NCBI RefSeq assembly: GCF_002215035.1
Contig: NZ_NKFP01000006.1
Coordinates: forward strand, 3,687,080-3,751,079
DNA: 64,000 bases
From: Leptolyngbya ohadii IS1
GTDB taxonomy: Bacteria; Cyanobacteriota; Cyanobacteriia; Elainellales; Elainellaceae
Direction of reading: 5' to 3'
Position numbers and translations under genes: made by a program. This document shows positions 15,873-23,865 of the stretch, piece by piece. How positions within the stretch are numbered: the stretch's first letter is position 1; every line of letters starts with the position of its first letter. The notes under the pieces are model-generated. The model had not been told where the DNA came from. It did no database searches and worked only from the letters and a program-made list of their open reading frames with translations.

Positions 15873-16676
15873 AGTAGTACCTGGACTTTTCCTTGCAATG
15901 ATGCCGACTGTGGCGTAGTAAATTCCCCAGGTTTCCGGGTCTTCTGCAAACTGGCAATACTGCTCAATGTCCTCCTGGGTTGCCGCTCCGGTGGCAATAT
16001 ACTTGTCCGCCAGCTGCATCGCAGACTTTTTCATGACGATCGCAATTCCCGATCCGCCACAGGACAGCGGAGCATCGTTCTCAACGGTTAACTGCTGGAT
16101 ACCGTGCTTTCGTAATAGGGCAGGCAGTCTTGCCCCCAGATCGCCCTGCATCCCCCGCTGCTCAAACATTTTTAGAATGGCACAATTGACGCGATCGGCT
16201 GACAGACAAACCCTATCTTCTCCAACGATCGCTCTTGCGGCAGCAAAGTCTGGTTCTTCCAGGACAAGCCATCCTCCCGGCTTCAGCAGATCCAGCATTC
16301 GCATCAGTGCCACTTCAAAGTCCGGTAAATGAATGAGCACGTAGCGGGCATGAATCAAATCAAAGAAATGATTTTGAAGCGGTAGATGCCGGATGTCTGC
16401 TTTCAAAATTTCAGTGTTAGAAGACTCAAGGCTGGCAACAAACCGAGTATCTAGATCGATCACCACAATCTGACCCGTATCGCCCACGATCGCTGCCATC
16501 CACTGCGTGATTGAACCTGCTCCCGCCCCAACTTCCAGACATCGCCATCCAGCGGCTATTCCTGTTGCTTCGATGCGCTTCTGTGTTGCTGGGTCAAAGA
16601 CTCGTTCGATCGCCTGGAGGCGCTCCAGTTCCTCCGCGTATCGGGCATCCGTGAAAACGTATTGTGATTCAGACAC
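15864..16676 (-). CDS. Class I SAM-dependent methyltransferase
   Basis: This encodes 270 residues. It has the Rossmann SAM-binding motifs in order: LEVGAGAGSITQWMA (motif I), VVIDLDTRFV (acidic residue that binds the ribose), KADIRHLPLQ and HARYVLIHLPD, then LKPGGWLVLEEPD. The substrate is unknown; the layout resembles UbiE/UbiG-like small-molecule methyltransferases but is not specific. It is convergent with the family 2 glycosyltransferase, and the ~140 bp between them is filled with two different tandem repeats. It has no signal peptide and is probably cytoplasmic. Confidence 0.82.
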   Translation of the reverse strand: MSESQYVFTDARYAEELERLQAIERVFDPATQKRIEATGIAAGWRCLEVGAGAGSITQWMAAIVGDTGQIVVIDLDTRFVASLESSNTEILKADIRHLPLQNHFFDLIHARYVLIHLPDFEVALMRMLDLLKPGGWLVLEEPDFAAARAIVGEDRVCLSADRVNCAILKMFEQRGMQGDLGARLPALLRKHGIQQLTVENDAPLSCGGSGIAIVMKKSAMQLADKYIATGAATQEDIEQYCQFAEDPETWGIYYATVGIIARKSPGTTEP

Positions 16677-16866
16677 TTTCTAATTCAAACCCTCAGAATT
16701 TCCTCGATCGGGTTGTCCTGTCGTACTGCTCAAGTCGTCTCAGGAATCAGAGAGGCGGGTAGAGAGGAAAAAGAGCGGATGGATGGAAGTCAGGGAATCA
16801 TAGTCAAGGTGAGGAAGCGCACAGAAACCCATAATTCACCTATCCCCTATCCATCCACTCCTTCAC

Positions 16867-17619
16867 CTATGGATTGATCGGCACTAAGTTCTGCCCCTGG
16901 AAGTTCGGTCCGGTTTCTGCAACCCAGCCGACACGAGACCTGCCGCTAATACCCGTGTAAGTAACCCGCCGCCATCTACGCGTTTCCGCATTTTGTACCT
17001 GTGCCGGATTAACATCGGTGACGATCGAATTTGCTGCCGGACCATCATTCTGAGAGGGTCCTGTTGGCGTTTCGCGAGCAATTAACCCACTCGGAGCCAC
17101 AACTCGGTAGCGGGAGGTGGGCGTTGGGGTAGGCGTACACTGGGTCAGGTTTGTAGCTTCTACGTAACCCACTGCGGGCTGGCTAATCTGCACAAGCTGG
17201 ATTCCGCCAGAGTTGTTGTAGGCAATCACACCCGTCAGGTTCACCCTGGTTCCCGTGGGGAACGATCGGATAAAGTTCTGCCGCCGAACGTCGCTGGAAA
17301 GGTTCAGTTGAGCGGTACTCAGACGGCATACATTAATCCGCTCAACCGATTCAAAAAGTTGAGCCTGACCTGCTGCACTTGCCGGAATTGCACCAGACGC
17401 AGGAGCAGCGGGAGCAGGAGCAGGGGCAGGAGCAGGAGCCGGGGCAGGAGCGGGAGCCGGGGTAGGCGCAGGAGTTTGGGCAGTTAGCGCAGGGCTGCTA
17501 AGTTCAGGGCTGCTTAATTCAACGGTATTGGCATGGGCGATCGGGGCGGCGAGTCCACCCGTGGCGGCAAGGGAAAGAATAAAACCAGTTTTGTACAGCG
17601 TGCTTCTCGTCAAGCGCAT
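16867..17619 (-). CDS. Exported SH3-like domain protein with Pro-Ala linker
   Basis: This encodes 250 residues from the ATG at 17619, chosen because GAGGAG lies 8 nt upstream; a GTG three codons earlier is also possible. The N-terminus is a Sec signal peptide (TGFILSLAATGGLAAPIAHA). A Pro-Ala low-complexity linker follows (repeated PAPAP, coded by GGAGCAGGGGCA-like repeats around 17400-17465). The C-terminal part is SH3-like (YRVVAPSGLIARETPTGPSQ, then RRWRRVTYTGISGRSRVGWV), a type often found in envelope proteins that touch peptidoglycan. It lies between a methyltransferase and a PuuE-type gene and is divergent from the latter. A periplasmic location is a confident inference; the function is unknown. 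Confidence 0.75.
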   Translation of the reverse strand: MRLTRSTLYKTGFILSLAATGGLAAPIAHANTVELSSPELSSPALTAQTPAPTPAPAPAPAPAPAPAPAPAAPASGAIPASAAGQAQLFESVERINVCRLSTAQLNLSSDVRRQNFIRSFPTGTRVNLTGVIAYNNSGGIQLVQISQPAVGYVEATNLTQCTPTPTPTSRYRVVAPSGLIARETPTGPSQNDGPAANSIVTDVNPAQVQNAETRRWRRVTYTGISGRSRVGWVAETGPNFQGQNLVPINP

Positions 17620-17754
17620 TGAAAACACTCCTCTAACAAAAAACTTGCTGGAAGTCTATCACGTCGCAGAATCGGTGGAATTGCTGGCTTTATAGTATTT
17701 TCGGATTGTGCAACAATACTTCACTCCAGCACTGTAAAAGTGGTTTTACTGGCT

Positions 17755-18684
17755 ATGACAAATTCCTATCCCAGAGAATATCCCAGAGATCTGGTGGGCT
17801 ACGGGCGTAAGCCTCCCCATCCCCAGTGGCAGAATCAAGCCCGAATTGCCGTTCAGTTTGTGATCAACTACGAGGAGGGCGGCGAAAACTGCATTCTACA
17901 CGGCGACCCAGCTTCCGAGGCATTTCTGTCGGAGTCGATCGGCGCAACGCCCCTGATGGGAGTTCGCAACATGAATATTGAGTCGGTCTATGAGTATGGC
18001 AGTCGGGCGGGGTTCTGGCGGCTGTACCGGATGTTTACCGATCGCGGTTTGCCCGTCACAATTTACGGAATCGCAATGGCACTGGAGCGCAACCCCGAAG
18101 CAGTTGCAGCCATGCTGGAGGCAGACTGGGAAATTGCCAGCCACGGCTATCGCTGGATTGACTATCAGTATTTTGGGGAGGAGGCGGAGCGGGAGCATCT
18201 TCACAAGGCGATCGAGATTCACACCCGCGTCACAGGCAGTCGTCCGTTGGGCTGGTACACAGGGCGAATCAGTCCTAATACAAGAAAATTAGTCGTAGAG
18301 GCAGGCGGATTTATCTACGATTCAGACAGCTACGCCGACGATTTGCCCTACTGGAACTACGAGTACGGCAAGCCTCATCTGATCATTCCCTATACGCTGG
18401 ACGCCAACGACATGCGGTTTGGTACGCTTCAGGGCTTCAATTCCGGCGATCAGTTTTTTGCCTACCTGCGCGATGCCTTCGATACCCTCTACGCCGAGGG
18501 AGAAACCGCCCCAAAAATGATGAATATTGGGCTTCACTGCCGTCTAGTCGGTAGACCGGGACGCGCCGCAGCCCTGGCAAGATTCCTGGACTATGTGCAG
18601 AAGCACGATCGCGTTTGGGTGTGTCGTCGGATTGATATTGCGCGGCATTGGCATGAGAAGCATCCGCCGATTTTAGGGAAGTAG
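17755..18684 (+). CDS. puuE: Allantoinase PuuE-type polysaccharide-deacetylase-fold enzyme
   Basis: This encodes 309 residues from ATG 17755 (a GTG at 17740 is less likely). It matches the PuuE branch of the polysaccharide deacetylase superfamily in length and sequence: YPRDLVGYGRKPPHPQWQ at the N-terminus, INYEEGGENCILHGD, ESVYEYGSRAGFWRL, ASHGYRWIDYQ, GWYTGRISPNTRKLV, DSDSYADDLPYW and the C-terminal histidine region GLHCRLVGRPGR. PuuE hydrolyses allantoin to allantoate in purine breakdown and differs from the metal-dependent amidohydrolase-type allantoinase. No other purine-degradation gene is next to it. Its stop codon TAG (18682-18684) is the first triplet of a TAGGGAG tandem repeat, so its true C-terminus may have been set by the repeat. 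Confidence 0.85.
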   Translation: MTNSYPREYPRDLVGYGRKPPHPQWQNQARIAVQFVINYEEGGENCILHGDPASEAFLSESIGATPLMGVRNMNIESVYEYGSRAGFWRLYRMFTDRGLPVTIYGIAMALERNPEAVAAMLEADWEIASHGYRWIDYQYFGEEAEREHLHKAIEIHTRVTGSRPLGWYTGRISPNTRKLVVEAGGFIYDSDSYADDLPYWNYEYGKPHLIIPYTLDANDMRFGTLQGFNSGDQFFAYLRDAFDTLYAEGETAPKMMNIGLHCRLVGRPGRAAALARFLDYVQKHDRVWVCRRIDIARHWHEKHPPILGK

Positions 18685-18730
18685 GGAGTAGGGAGTAGGG
18701 AGTAGGGAGTGGGGAGTGGGGAGTGGGGAG
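18682..18730. repeat. 7-bp tandem repeat: TAGGGAG x4 then TGGGGAG x3
   Basis: Seven contiguous heptamers run from 18682 to 18730 without interruption. The first TAG is the stop codon of the puuE-type gene and the last unit ends 7 bp before the start codon of the GNAT gene. Such heptanucleotide repeats (STRRs) are known from cyanobacteria. Members of the same family occur in the kinase gene at 5525-5608 and at the end of birA. Confidence 0.92.
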
Positions 18731-18737
18731 AAACGGG

Positions 18738-19235
18738 ATGAACTGTGTCTATAAGGGGTTTCGGGTGCGGGATTGGCGGGGGGGCGATCGTCAGATTGCG
18801 GCGGGTCTGATTGCTTCGGTGCTGGCAGAGTATGGGCTGGGCAATGAGCCAGACGGGGCGGATCAGGATGTGCTGAACGTGGAGCAAGCCTACTGGGAAA
18901 CGGGAGGGCAGTTCTGGGTGGTGGAGCAGGATGGGCGTCTTGTCGGGACGGCGGGCTTTTATCCAATTGCCAGGGGTAATCATGCCGTTGAGATTCGCAA
19001 GATGTATCTCTTGCCGGAGGTGCGAGGGCAGGGTCTCGGACGATTTTTACTGAAGGCGTTGGAGGAGACGATCGCTTCTCTGGGCTACCGGGAGATCTGG
19101 ATTGAAACGGCAAGTGTACTGAAGGAGGCGGTTCAGCTTTATGAAAACAGCGGCTACGAGCCAACAACGGGGGTAGAAACGGCACGGTGCGATCGGGTTT
19201 ATGTAAAGGCGATCGGCGAAGCAGCCATACAATAA
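18738..19235 (+). CDS. GNAT family N-acetyltransferase
   Basis: This encodes 165 residues. The acetyl-CoA-binding signature is complete: VVEQDGRLVGTAGFYPI (beta-3/4), IRKMYLLPEVRGQGLGRFLL (motif A, R/QxxGxG/A as RGQGLG) and YENSGYEPTTG near the end (motif B). The acceptor cannot be told; the architecture is that of small-molecule or amino-acid acetyltransferases. It follows the puuE-type gene by 53 bp, and that gap is almost wholly the TAGGGAG repeat, so the two may be co-transcribed. The frame starts at ATG 18738; the preceding repeat TGGGGAG could serve as a purine-rich ribosome site. Confidence 0.83.
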   Translation: MNCVYKGFRVRDWRGGDRQIAAGLIASVLAEYGLGNEPDGADQDVLNVEQAYWETGGQFWVVEQDGRLVGTAGFYPIARGNHAVEIRKMYLLPEVRGQGLGRFLLKALEETIASLGYREIWIETASVLKEAVQLYENSGYEPTTGVETARCDRVYVKAIGEAAIQ

Positions 19236-19320
19236 CGGCTAACCCGGATGGCAAAACCCCACACGAGCTATCAAAAGGCTATCCGGCTCAGCTATCAAAT
19301 CTCCGCCCTGGTGTACAAGA

Positions 19321-19344
19321 CTCTCCAATTGCCTTTTGGGAGAG
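19321..19344 (+). promoter_or_regulatory. 5' leader hairpin of the first acidic lipoprotein gene
   Basis: CTCTCC pairs with GGGAGAG across a short loop (19321-19344), immediately after TGTACAAGA and ~34 nt before the start codon at 19378. The paralogous gene downstream has a hairpin at the same place whose stem differs in sequence but still pairs, which argues for selection on the RNA structure. It may be an attenuator or a terminator of the preceding gene, or it may affect translation. Confidence 0.55.
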
Positions 19345-19377
19345 TGAGCTATACCGCACGTTAAGAGATTTAGATCT

Positions 19378-19596
19378 GTGATTAGACCTGTGAAACGAAC
19401 GCTATTCGCCGTTGGACTCCCGATCGCTGCTGGGCTAACCCTCACTCTCACAGGCTGTGGAAATCCTGCGGTGGAGCGAGAAGATGTGCAGCAGCCCGGA
19501 GCCGTTCCGACCCAGATTGGGGATGATGAGGAAGATCGGAATGTGCCCGGTAAGGTCACTGACCAGGACGATGATGAGGATGGGGATAACGACTAA
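19378..19596 (+). CDS. Small acidic lipoprotein, copy 1
   Basis: This encodes 72 residues from GTG 19378; the GTG is chosen because AAGAGA lies 9 nt upstream, the same spacing as the Shine-Dalgarno in the second copy. A lipobox ends the signal sequence (LTLTLTGC, with the cysteine as the lipid anchor). The mature part is short and very acidic: QQPGAVPTQIGDDEEDRN, then a DDDEDGDND tail. It is probably anchored in the membrane and could bind cations, but there is no recognised family. It is a tandem duplicate of the gene at 19796-20026; coding and leader sequences are both duplicated (start-to-start ~410 bp). Confidence 0.75.
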   Translation: MIRPVKRTLFAVGLPIAAGLTLTLTGCGNPAVEREDVQQPGAVPTQIGDDEEDRNVPGKVTDQDDDEDGDND

Positions 19597-19738
19597 ACTG
19601 TCAGCCGCCAGAAAGCCTGCTGCTAGGCGCGTGGAGGGAGATCCTTTAGCAATCTATTCCAGCGCAGACCGTGGGAGCAGGAAACTTGATACTAACTATT
19701 AGAAATAGTTATTCAGTCTCTGCCCCGGTGTACAAGAT

Positions 19739-19758
19739 TCTCAGATAGTCTTCTGAGA
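19739..19758 (+). promoter_or_regulatory. 5' leader hairpin of the second acidic lipoprotein gene, covarying with copy 1
   Basis: TCTCAGA (19739-19745) pairs perfectly with TCTGAGA (19752-19758) across a 6-nt loop, 37 nt before GTG 19796. It follows TGTACAAGA, as in copy 1, and is followed by a run of T (GTGATTTTTT), which would also suit an intrinsic terminator. The stem sequence differs from copy 1 while pairing is kept. Confidence 0.55.
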
Positions 19759-19795
19759 GAGTGATTTTTTACTGCACGTTAGGAGATTTGAACTC

Positions 19796-20026
19796 GTGAA
19801 ACGGACTCTATTCGCCGTTGGACTGCCGATCGTCACTGGATTGAGCTTAACGCTGGCAAGCTGTGGAGGTCCGACTGCTGAGCGAGAAGATGTACAGCAG
19901 CCCGGAGCCGCTCCGACCCAGGTTGGAGACGATGAGGAAGACGACAACGTACCTGGCAATGCCAACAATCAGGATAATGACGAAGACAACGATGAGGACA
20001 ACGACAATGACGGGGATAACGACTAG
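19796..20026 (+). CDS. Small acidic lipoprotein, copy 2
   Basis: This encodes 76 residues from GTG 19796, with AGGAGA 9 nt upstream. MKRTLFAVGLP is identical in copy 1, and the lipobox is LTLASC followed by GGPTAEREDVQQPGA. The acidic tail is longer than in copy 1 (repeated DNDEDND units encoded by GACAACGATGAG-like repeats), so the tail length is evolving by triplet-repeat expansion. It has no homologue I recognise. It is convergent with ribD across a hairpin at 20045-20064. Confidence 0.78.
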   Translation: MKRTLFAVGLPIVTGLSLTLASCGGPTAEREDVQQPGAAPTQVGDDEEDDNVPGNANNQDNDEDNDEDNDNDGDND

Positions 20027-20044
20027 AATGCCGACAAAAGCTCT

Positions 20045-20064
20045 GTAGGGTCGTCAATCCCTAC
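20045..20064. terminator. Hairpin between convergent lipoprotein and ribD genes
   Basis: GTAGGG (20045-20050) pairs with CCCTAC (20059-20064) across an 8-nt loop. A poor T-run follows. Its place, 18 bp after one gene and 20 bp before the end of the convergent ribD, suggests a bidirectional terminator. Confidence 0.4.
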
Positions 20065-20083
20065 TCTTCCCTCGCAGCCTGAC

Positions 20084-21292
20084 TCATTCACCTGTATCAG
20101 ATTCCGGTTGCGATCGCCGGATTGTTCCCTCCAGCAGCAGATCCGAGCCAATCGATCGCCATTTCACTTCCTCTAACTCGATCGCCTCTGTCATTCGCTC
20201 CAGCCCTAAATCCCCAATCGGAGAGGGAGCAGTCGCACCGCCAATAATCTTGGGCGCGATAAAGGCAAGAATTTTTTGCACTGAACCATCTTGGATTGCC
20301 GCTGCCGCCAATGTACCGCCACATTCCCACAGGACGGACAGAAAGCCGCGATCGGATAGGTTTGTCATCACTGCCGCAGGCGTAAGGTCTGCAAGTTCCA
20401 CCACTTCGACGCCGCGATCGAGCAGAAATTTCTGAAACTCTGGTCTGGCTCCCGCTACGGTAAAGACAACGGTGGGCGTATCTGCCACATTCCAGAGCTG
20501 TGCCCCCTGGGACAAATCGAGCGATCGGCTCATCACCACCCGTAACGGATTGTGTCCCTGTCCGTGACTGGTGAGTAAAGGGTTATCCTGCCGCACCGTA
20601 TTGCCGCCAATAATCACCGCATCGCAGCCCGATCGCCAGCCATGCACTAATTTTCGGGATTCCGGCTTGGTGATCCAGGCACTATGCCCGGTTGTGGTAG
20701 CAATCTTGCCATCTAGCGTCATCGCGTATTTAAGGATGCCCAACGGTCGCTGATGCAAAATCCGGTAGATAAATGCCTCATTCAGTTCGCGACAGGCGGA
20801 TTCCTCAACCCCCACCACCACCTCGATTCCGGCATTCCGCAGACGATCGACGCCCGCCCCAGAGACTTTGGGATTTGGGTCAATCATGCCCACCACGACT
20901 CGACTCACCTTTGCGGCAATTAGAGCATCAGCACAGGGAGGAGTCCGTCCAAAGTGGCTGCAAGGCTCTAGGCTGACATAAACGGTGGCTCCCTCCGCTC
21001 GATCGCCTGCGGCTTTCAGGGCAAAGACTTCCGCGTGGGGTTGTCCTGCACCGGGATGGAATCCTTCCCCAACAATCTCCCCGCCCTGAACGACGATCGC
21101 CCCCACCATTGGATTCGGTGCGGTTTGTCCCCTTGCCTGTTTTGCCAGATCCAGGCATCGCTGCATCATCTGGCGATCGAAGGAATTAAATTGATCAGGG
21201 TTAGATCGATCGGGCAAATTACCTGTGTGTCGATCGGGCAGATCGCTTGTATTATGAAACAGCAAATTGTTTTCGAGGGGGTCTTGGGGCAT
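20084..21292 (-). CDS. ribD: Bifunctional riboflavin biosynthesis deaminase/reductase RibD
   Basis: The N-terminal half is a zinc deaminase (PNPMVGAIVVQ, HAEVFAL as the catalytic His-Glu, then LEPCSHFGRTPPCADALI with both zinc cysteines); the C-terminal half is a DHFR-like reductase (GILKYAMTLDGKIATTTG, SRKLVHGWRSGCDAVIIGGNTVRQDNPLLT). Together they convert 2,5-diamino-6-ribosylamino-pyrimidinone phosphate to 5-amino-6-ribitylamino-uracil phosphate. ATG 21292 gives 402 residues; the frame stays open to 21424, but those upstream residues look non-conserved (FPNFLFVVQIIIKN). A short duplicated DLPDR motif lies in the variable N-terminal region. No other riboflavin gene is adjacent. Confidence 0.93.
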   Translation of the reverse strand: MPQDPLENNLLFHNTSDLPDRHTGNLPDRSNPDQFNSFDRQMMQRCLDLAKQARGQTAPNPMVGAIVVQGGEIVGEGFHPGAGQPHAEVFALKAAGDRAEGATVYVSLEPCSHFGRTPPCADALIAAKVSRVVVGMIDPNPKVSGAGVDRLRNAGIEVVVGVEESACRELNEAFIYRILHQRPLGILKYAMTLDGKIATTTGHSAWITKPESRKLVHGWRSGCDAVIIGGNTVRQDNPLLTSHGQGHNPLRVVMSRSLDLSQGAQLWNVADTPTVVFTVAGARPEFQKFLLDRGVEVVELADLTPAAVMTNLSDRGFLSVLWECGGTLAAAAIQDGSVQKILAFIAPKIIGGATAPSPIGDLGLERMTEAIELEEVKWRSIGSDLLLEGTIRRSQPESDTGE

Positions 21293-21711
21293 TGGATCGT
21301 CTGCTCCTTCTGCAAAAAGCCTTTTTGTAGCTGGTCGATGAATGGCGGCTACATTAAGGATATTCTGAGGATTCTTGATAATTATTTGGACAACAAAAAG
21401 AAAATTTGGGAAATTTAAGGACACTCTAAACGGATTTTGCTGGAAGGTTATTTCCTCCCAAAGCTGCCTTCTACCGTAACCGTAGTTAGCAGCGTACTAA
21501 ACATCACCAGGGATAGAGCAACCTTTTGTCTAAACTCCGCAAAACGAAGAATCTCATGAAATTACAGAAATCCGTATAGTAATTAGGCAAGCATTCGTTA
21601 GAATTTATCCCAATGCCGTCTCAGCCCTTTGATCCCCGCTAGCACGACCTAACCAACCCGCCGAATCCAGATGTTCCTATTCGTCACGCCCTTCGCGAGT
21701 TCCCTACGTTC

Positions 21712-23151
21712 ATGACTGCTGTGCCTGCTCCTCGCCAGCCCCAACCGCCCGACTTCACTGGTGGCACTTCACCGCCAGCAGACATTACTCCTGTCTTTGC
21801 GCTGAAGGAACTGGTTTCGCGGCTGCACCGGGAGCAAAACAAGATTCAGGATCTGCTGAGTTCCCTGGGGTTTGCCCTTCGCAGCTTTAAGAATCTCAAT
21901 CAGTTCCTTGAACTGACTCCCCTGATTGCGGCAAGGGTGACGGATGCCGATGGCGGTGCGCTGGTGCTGTTTAAGCCCAATGGTCAGATGCGGCTGGAGC
22001 GGCTTCACTGTCAGGACAACCAGTGCCAGGACGTAAAGATTGCGATCGAGACAGCCACCCGTCAACTCACGGCAGTCGCCAATGCCCACTACAACGGCAA
22101 AATCACGGCGATTCCCAACCGCACGGCAACCCTGGACTATCACGTTAACCATTTCCTCGGACCGTCGGTACAGCTTTTTGGCACAGCAATTCTAACCAAG
22201 AACGTGGAGCGGGGCAGGCTCTATGTCTTTAGCCGCGATCCGGACTACACCTGGACAGAAACCCGGCAAAAACTCGTCCGGCTGGTGGCGGATCAGACCG
22301 CTGTGGCGATCGAAAACGACGAACTGACGGTTGAACTGCGGAAGAAGGAAAGGCTCGATCGGGAGCTGGAAATCGGCGCAGAGATTCAGTATCAGCTTTT
22401 GCCGCGCCAGTGCCCGACGATCGAGGGACTCACGCTGGCGGCTCGCTGTAAGACTGCGAATCGGGTAGGCGGCGACTACTATGACTTTATTCCGGCAAAG
22501 TACGACCAGATTCGCAAGTCCAAATCGGGGCAAATCGAGTCGGATAAGTGGAGTTTGACGATCGGCGATGTCATGGGCAAGGGGGTTCCCGCCGGACTGA
22601 TCATGACCATGCTGCGGGGAATGCTGCGGGCAGAAGTGCTAAACGCCCACTCGCCGTCCAAAATTTTGCAACACCTGAACCACGTCATGTACGCGGATCT
22701 GGAGAATTCCAACCGCTTCGTCACCCTGTTCTACTCTGAGTACGATACCCAAACCCGCACCCTGTCCTTCAGCAACGCCGCCCACCATCCGCCTCTGCTC
22801 TGGCAAGCCTCCACGGGAGCGATCAAACGGCTGGATACGATCGGGGCGCTGATCGGACTCGATATGGACACCAAATACTACGAATCGAAAGTCCAGCTCC
22901 AGCCCGGAGATACCCTGATCTACTACACCGACGGCTTCACCGACGCAGCAAACCAGCAGGGCGATCGCTTCGACGAGGAAAATCTGATGCGCCATTTCCA
23001 GTGGGCGTGCCGTCACTGCGAAACCCCTCAGTCCATCCTGGAATATCTCTTCGATCAGGTACAGCGGTTTGTGGGAGCCGATCGAACGAATGACGATGAT
23101 ATGACGTTAATTGTGATGCAGGTACCGCAGGAACAGGAAGTAGACGGGTAG
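21712..23151 (+). CDS. GAF-PP2C (RsbU/SpoIIE-type) serine phosphatase
   Basis: This encodes 479 residues. A GAF domain (~50-205) is joined by a short helix to a SpoIIE-type PP2C phosphatase (~225-475). Metal-binding and conserved motifs are present: ELEIGAEIQYQLLPRQCP, RVGGDYYDFI, TIGDVMGKGVPAGLIMTM, FVTLFYSEYD, SNAAHHPPLLW, YYTDGFTDAANQQGDRF and RTNDDDMTLIVMQV. Enzymes of this type dephosphorylate anti-sigma-factor antagonists in partner-switching pathways. No antagonist, anti-sigma factor or sigma gene is next to it here, so its partner must be elsewhere. It is cytoplasmic and stands alone, divergent from ribD across 287-420 bp with no clear feature. Confidence 0.88.
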   Translation: MTAVPAPRQPQPPDFTGGTSPPADITPVFALKELVSRLHREQNKIQDLLSSLGFALRSFKNLNQFLELTPLIAARVTDADGGALVLFKPNGQMRLERLHCQDNQCQDVKIAIETATRQLTAVANAHYNGKITAIPNRTATLDYHVNHFLGPSVQLFGTAILTKNVERGRLYVFSRDPDYTWTETRQKLVRLVADQTAVAIENDELTVELRKKERLDRELEIGAEIQYQLLPRQCPTIEGLTLAARCKTANRVGGDYYDFIPAKYDQIRKSKSGQIESDKWSLTIGDVMGKGVPAGLIMTMLRGMLRAEVLNAHSPSKILQHLNHVMYADLENSNRFVTLFYSEYDTQTRTLSFSNAAHHPPLLWQASTGAIKRLDTIGALIGLDMDTKYYESKVQLQPGDTLIYYTDGFTDAANQQGDRFDEENLMRHFQWACRHCETPQSILEYLFDQVQRFVGADRTNDDDMTLIVMQVPQEQEVDG

Positions 23152-23214
23152 AATGCGGGCGTGAGCTAAGATCACAGCAACTCATTCGATCGCCTCAAAA
23201 CCCGCCTCAGAACT

Positions 23215-23841
23215 ATGTACAGACCCGCTGCTTTCCAGGAAGATAGCACCGAAAAACTGGTGTCCTTCATGCGAGCCAACAGCTTTGCGACGCTGGTTTC
23301 GATCGTAGAAGGCATTCCCTTTGCCTCCCATATTCCGCTGGTTGTGGTGCAGGAGGACGATCGCGTAAAGCTTATCGGTCATCTGGCAAAGCAGAATCCA
23401 CAGGCGCAGGTTTTAAGTACGGGAGAATCCCTGGCAATTTTCACGGGGGCACACGCCTACATCTCGCCCAAACTGTACGAAAAGCACGAAAACGTCCCCA
23501 CCTGGAACTACATTGCCGTCCATGCCTACGGAGTAGCGCAACCGATCACGCTCAAGGATTCCCCCGATTCGATGAACGAAATGATCGACGGCATGATTGA
23601 TGCCTACGAAGCTGATTATCGATCGCAATGGCACAGCTTATCGAACGGGTACCGAGAAGGAATGATGAACGGGATTGTGGGTTTCGAGATGACGGTAATG
23701 CGATTAGAAGGGAAATATAAGCTCAGTCAGAATCGCAACCAAGCGGAACAACAAAATGTATCCCGTGTCCTATTAGAAAGTGACGATCCGGCAGCACAGG
23801 CGATCGACTTAGAAATGCAGCAAAGCCTTATGAATCAATAG
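23215..23841 (+). CDS. PaiB-type FMN-binding split-barrel protein
   Basis: This encodes 208 residues. It is recognisable along its length as the PaiB family: MYRPAAFQED at the start, ANSFATLVSI, HIPLVV, LIGHLAKQNPQ, YISPKLYEKHENVPTWNYIAVHAYG, and GMMNGIVGFEMTVMRLEGKYKLSQN. PaiB was described in Bacillus as a negative regulator of sporulation and degradative enzymes and has an FMN-reductase-like split-barrel fold; its activity in cyanobacteria is unknown. It follows the PP2C gene by 63 bp on the same strand and may be co-transcribed. The start MYRP is typical of the family. Confidence 0.87.
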   Translation: MYRPAAFQEDSTEKLVSFMRANSFATLVSIVEGIPFASHIPLVVVQEDDRVKLIGHLAKQNPQAQVLSTGESLAIFTGAHAYISPKLYEKHENVPTWNYIAVHAYGVAQPITLKDSPDSMNEMIDGMIDAYEADYRSQWHSLSNGYREGMMNGIVGFEMTVMRLEGKYKLSQNRNQAEQQNVSRVLLESDDPAAQAIDLEMQQSLMNQ

Positions 23842-23865
23842 AAGTAACTTCAATAGGAGTAACTA

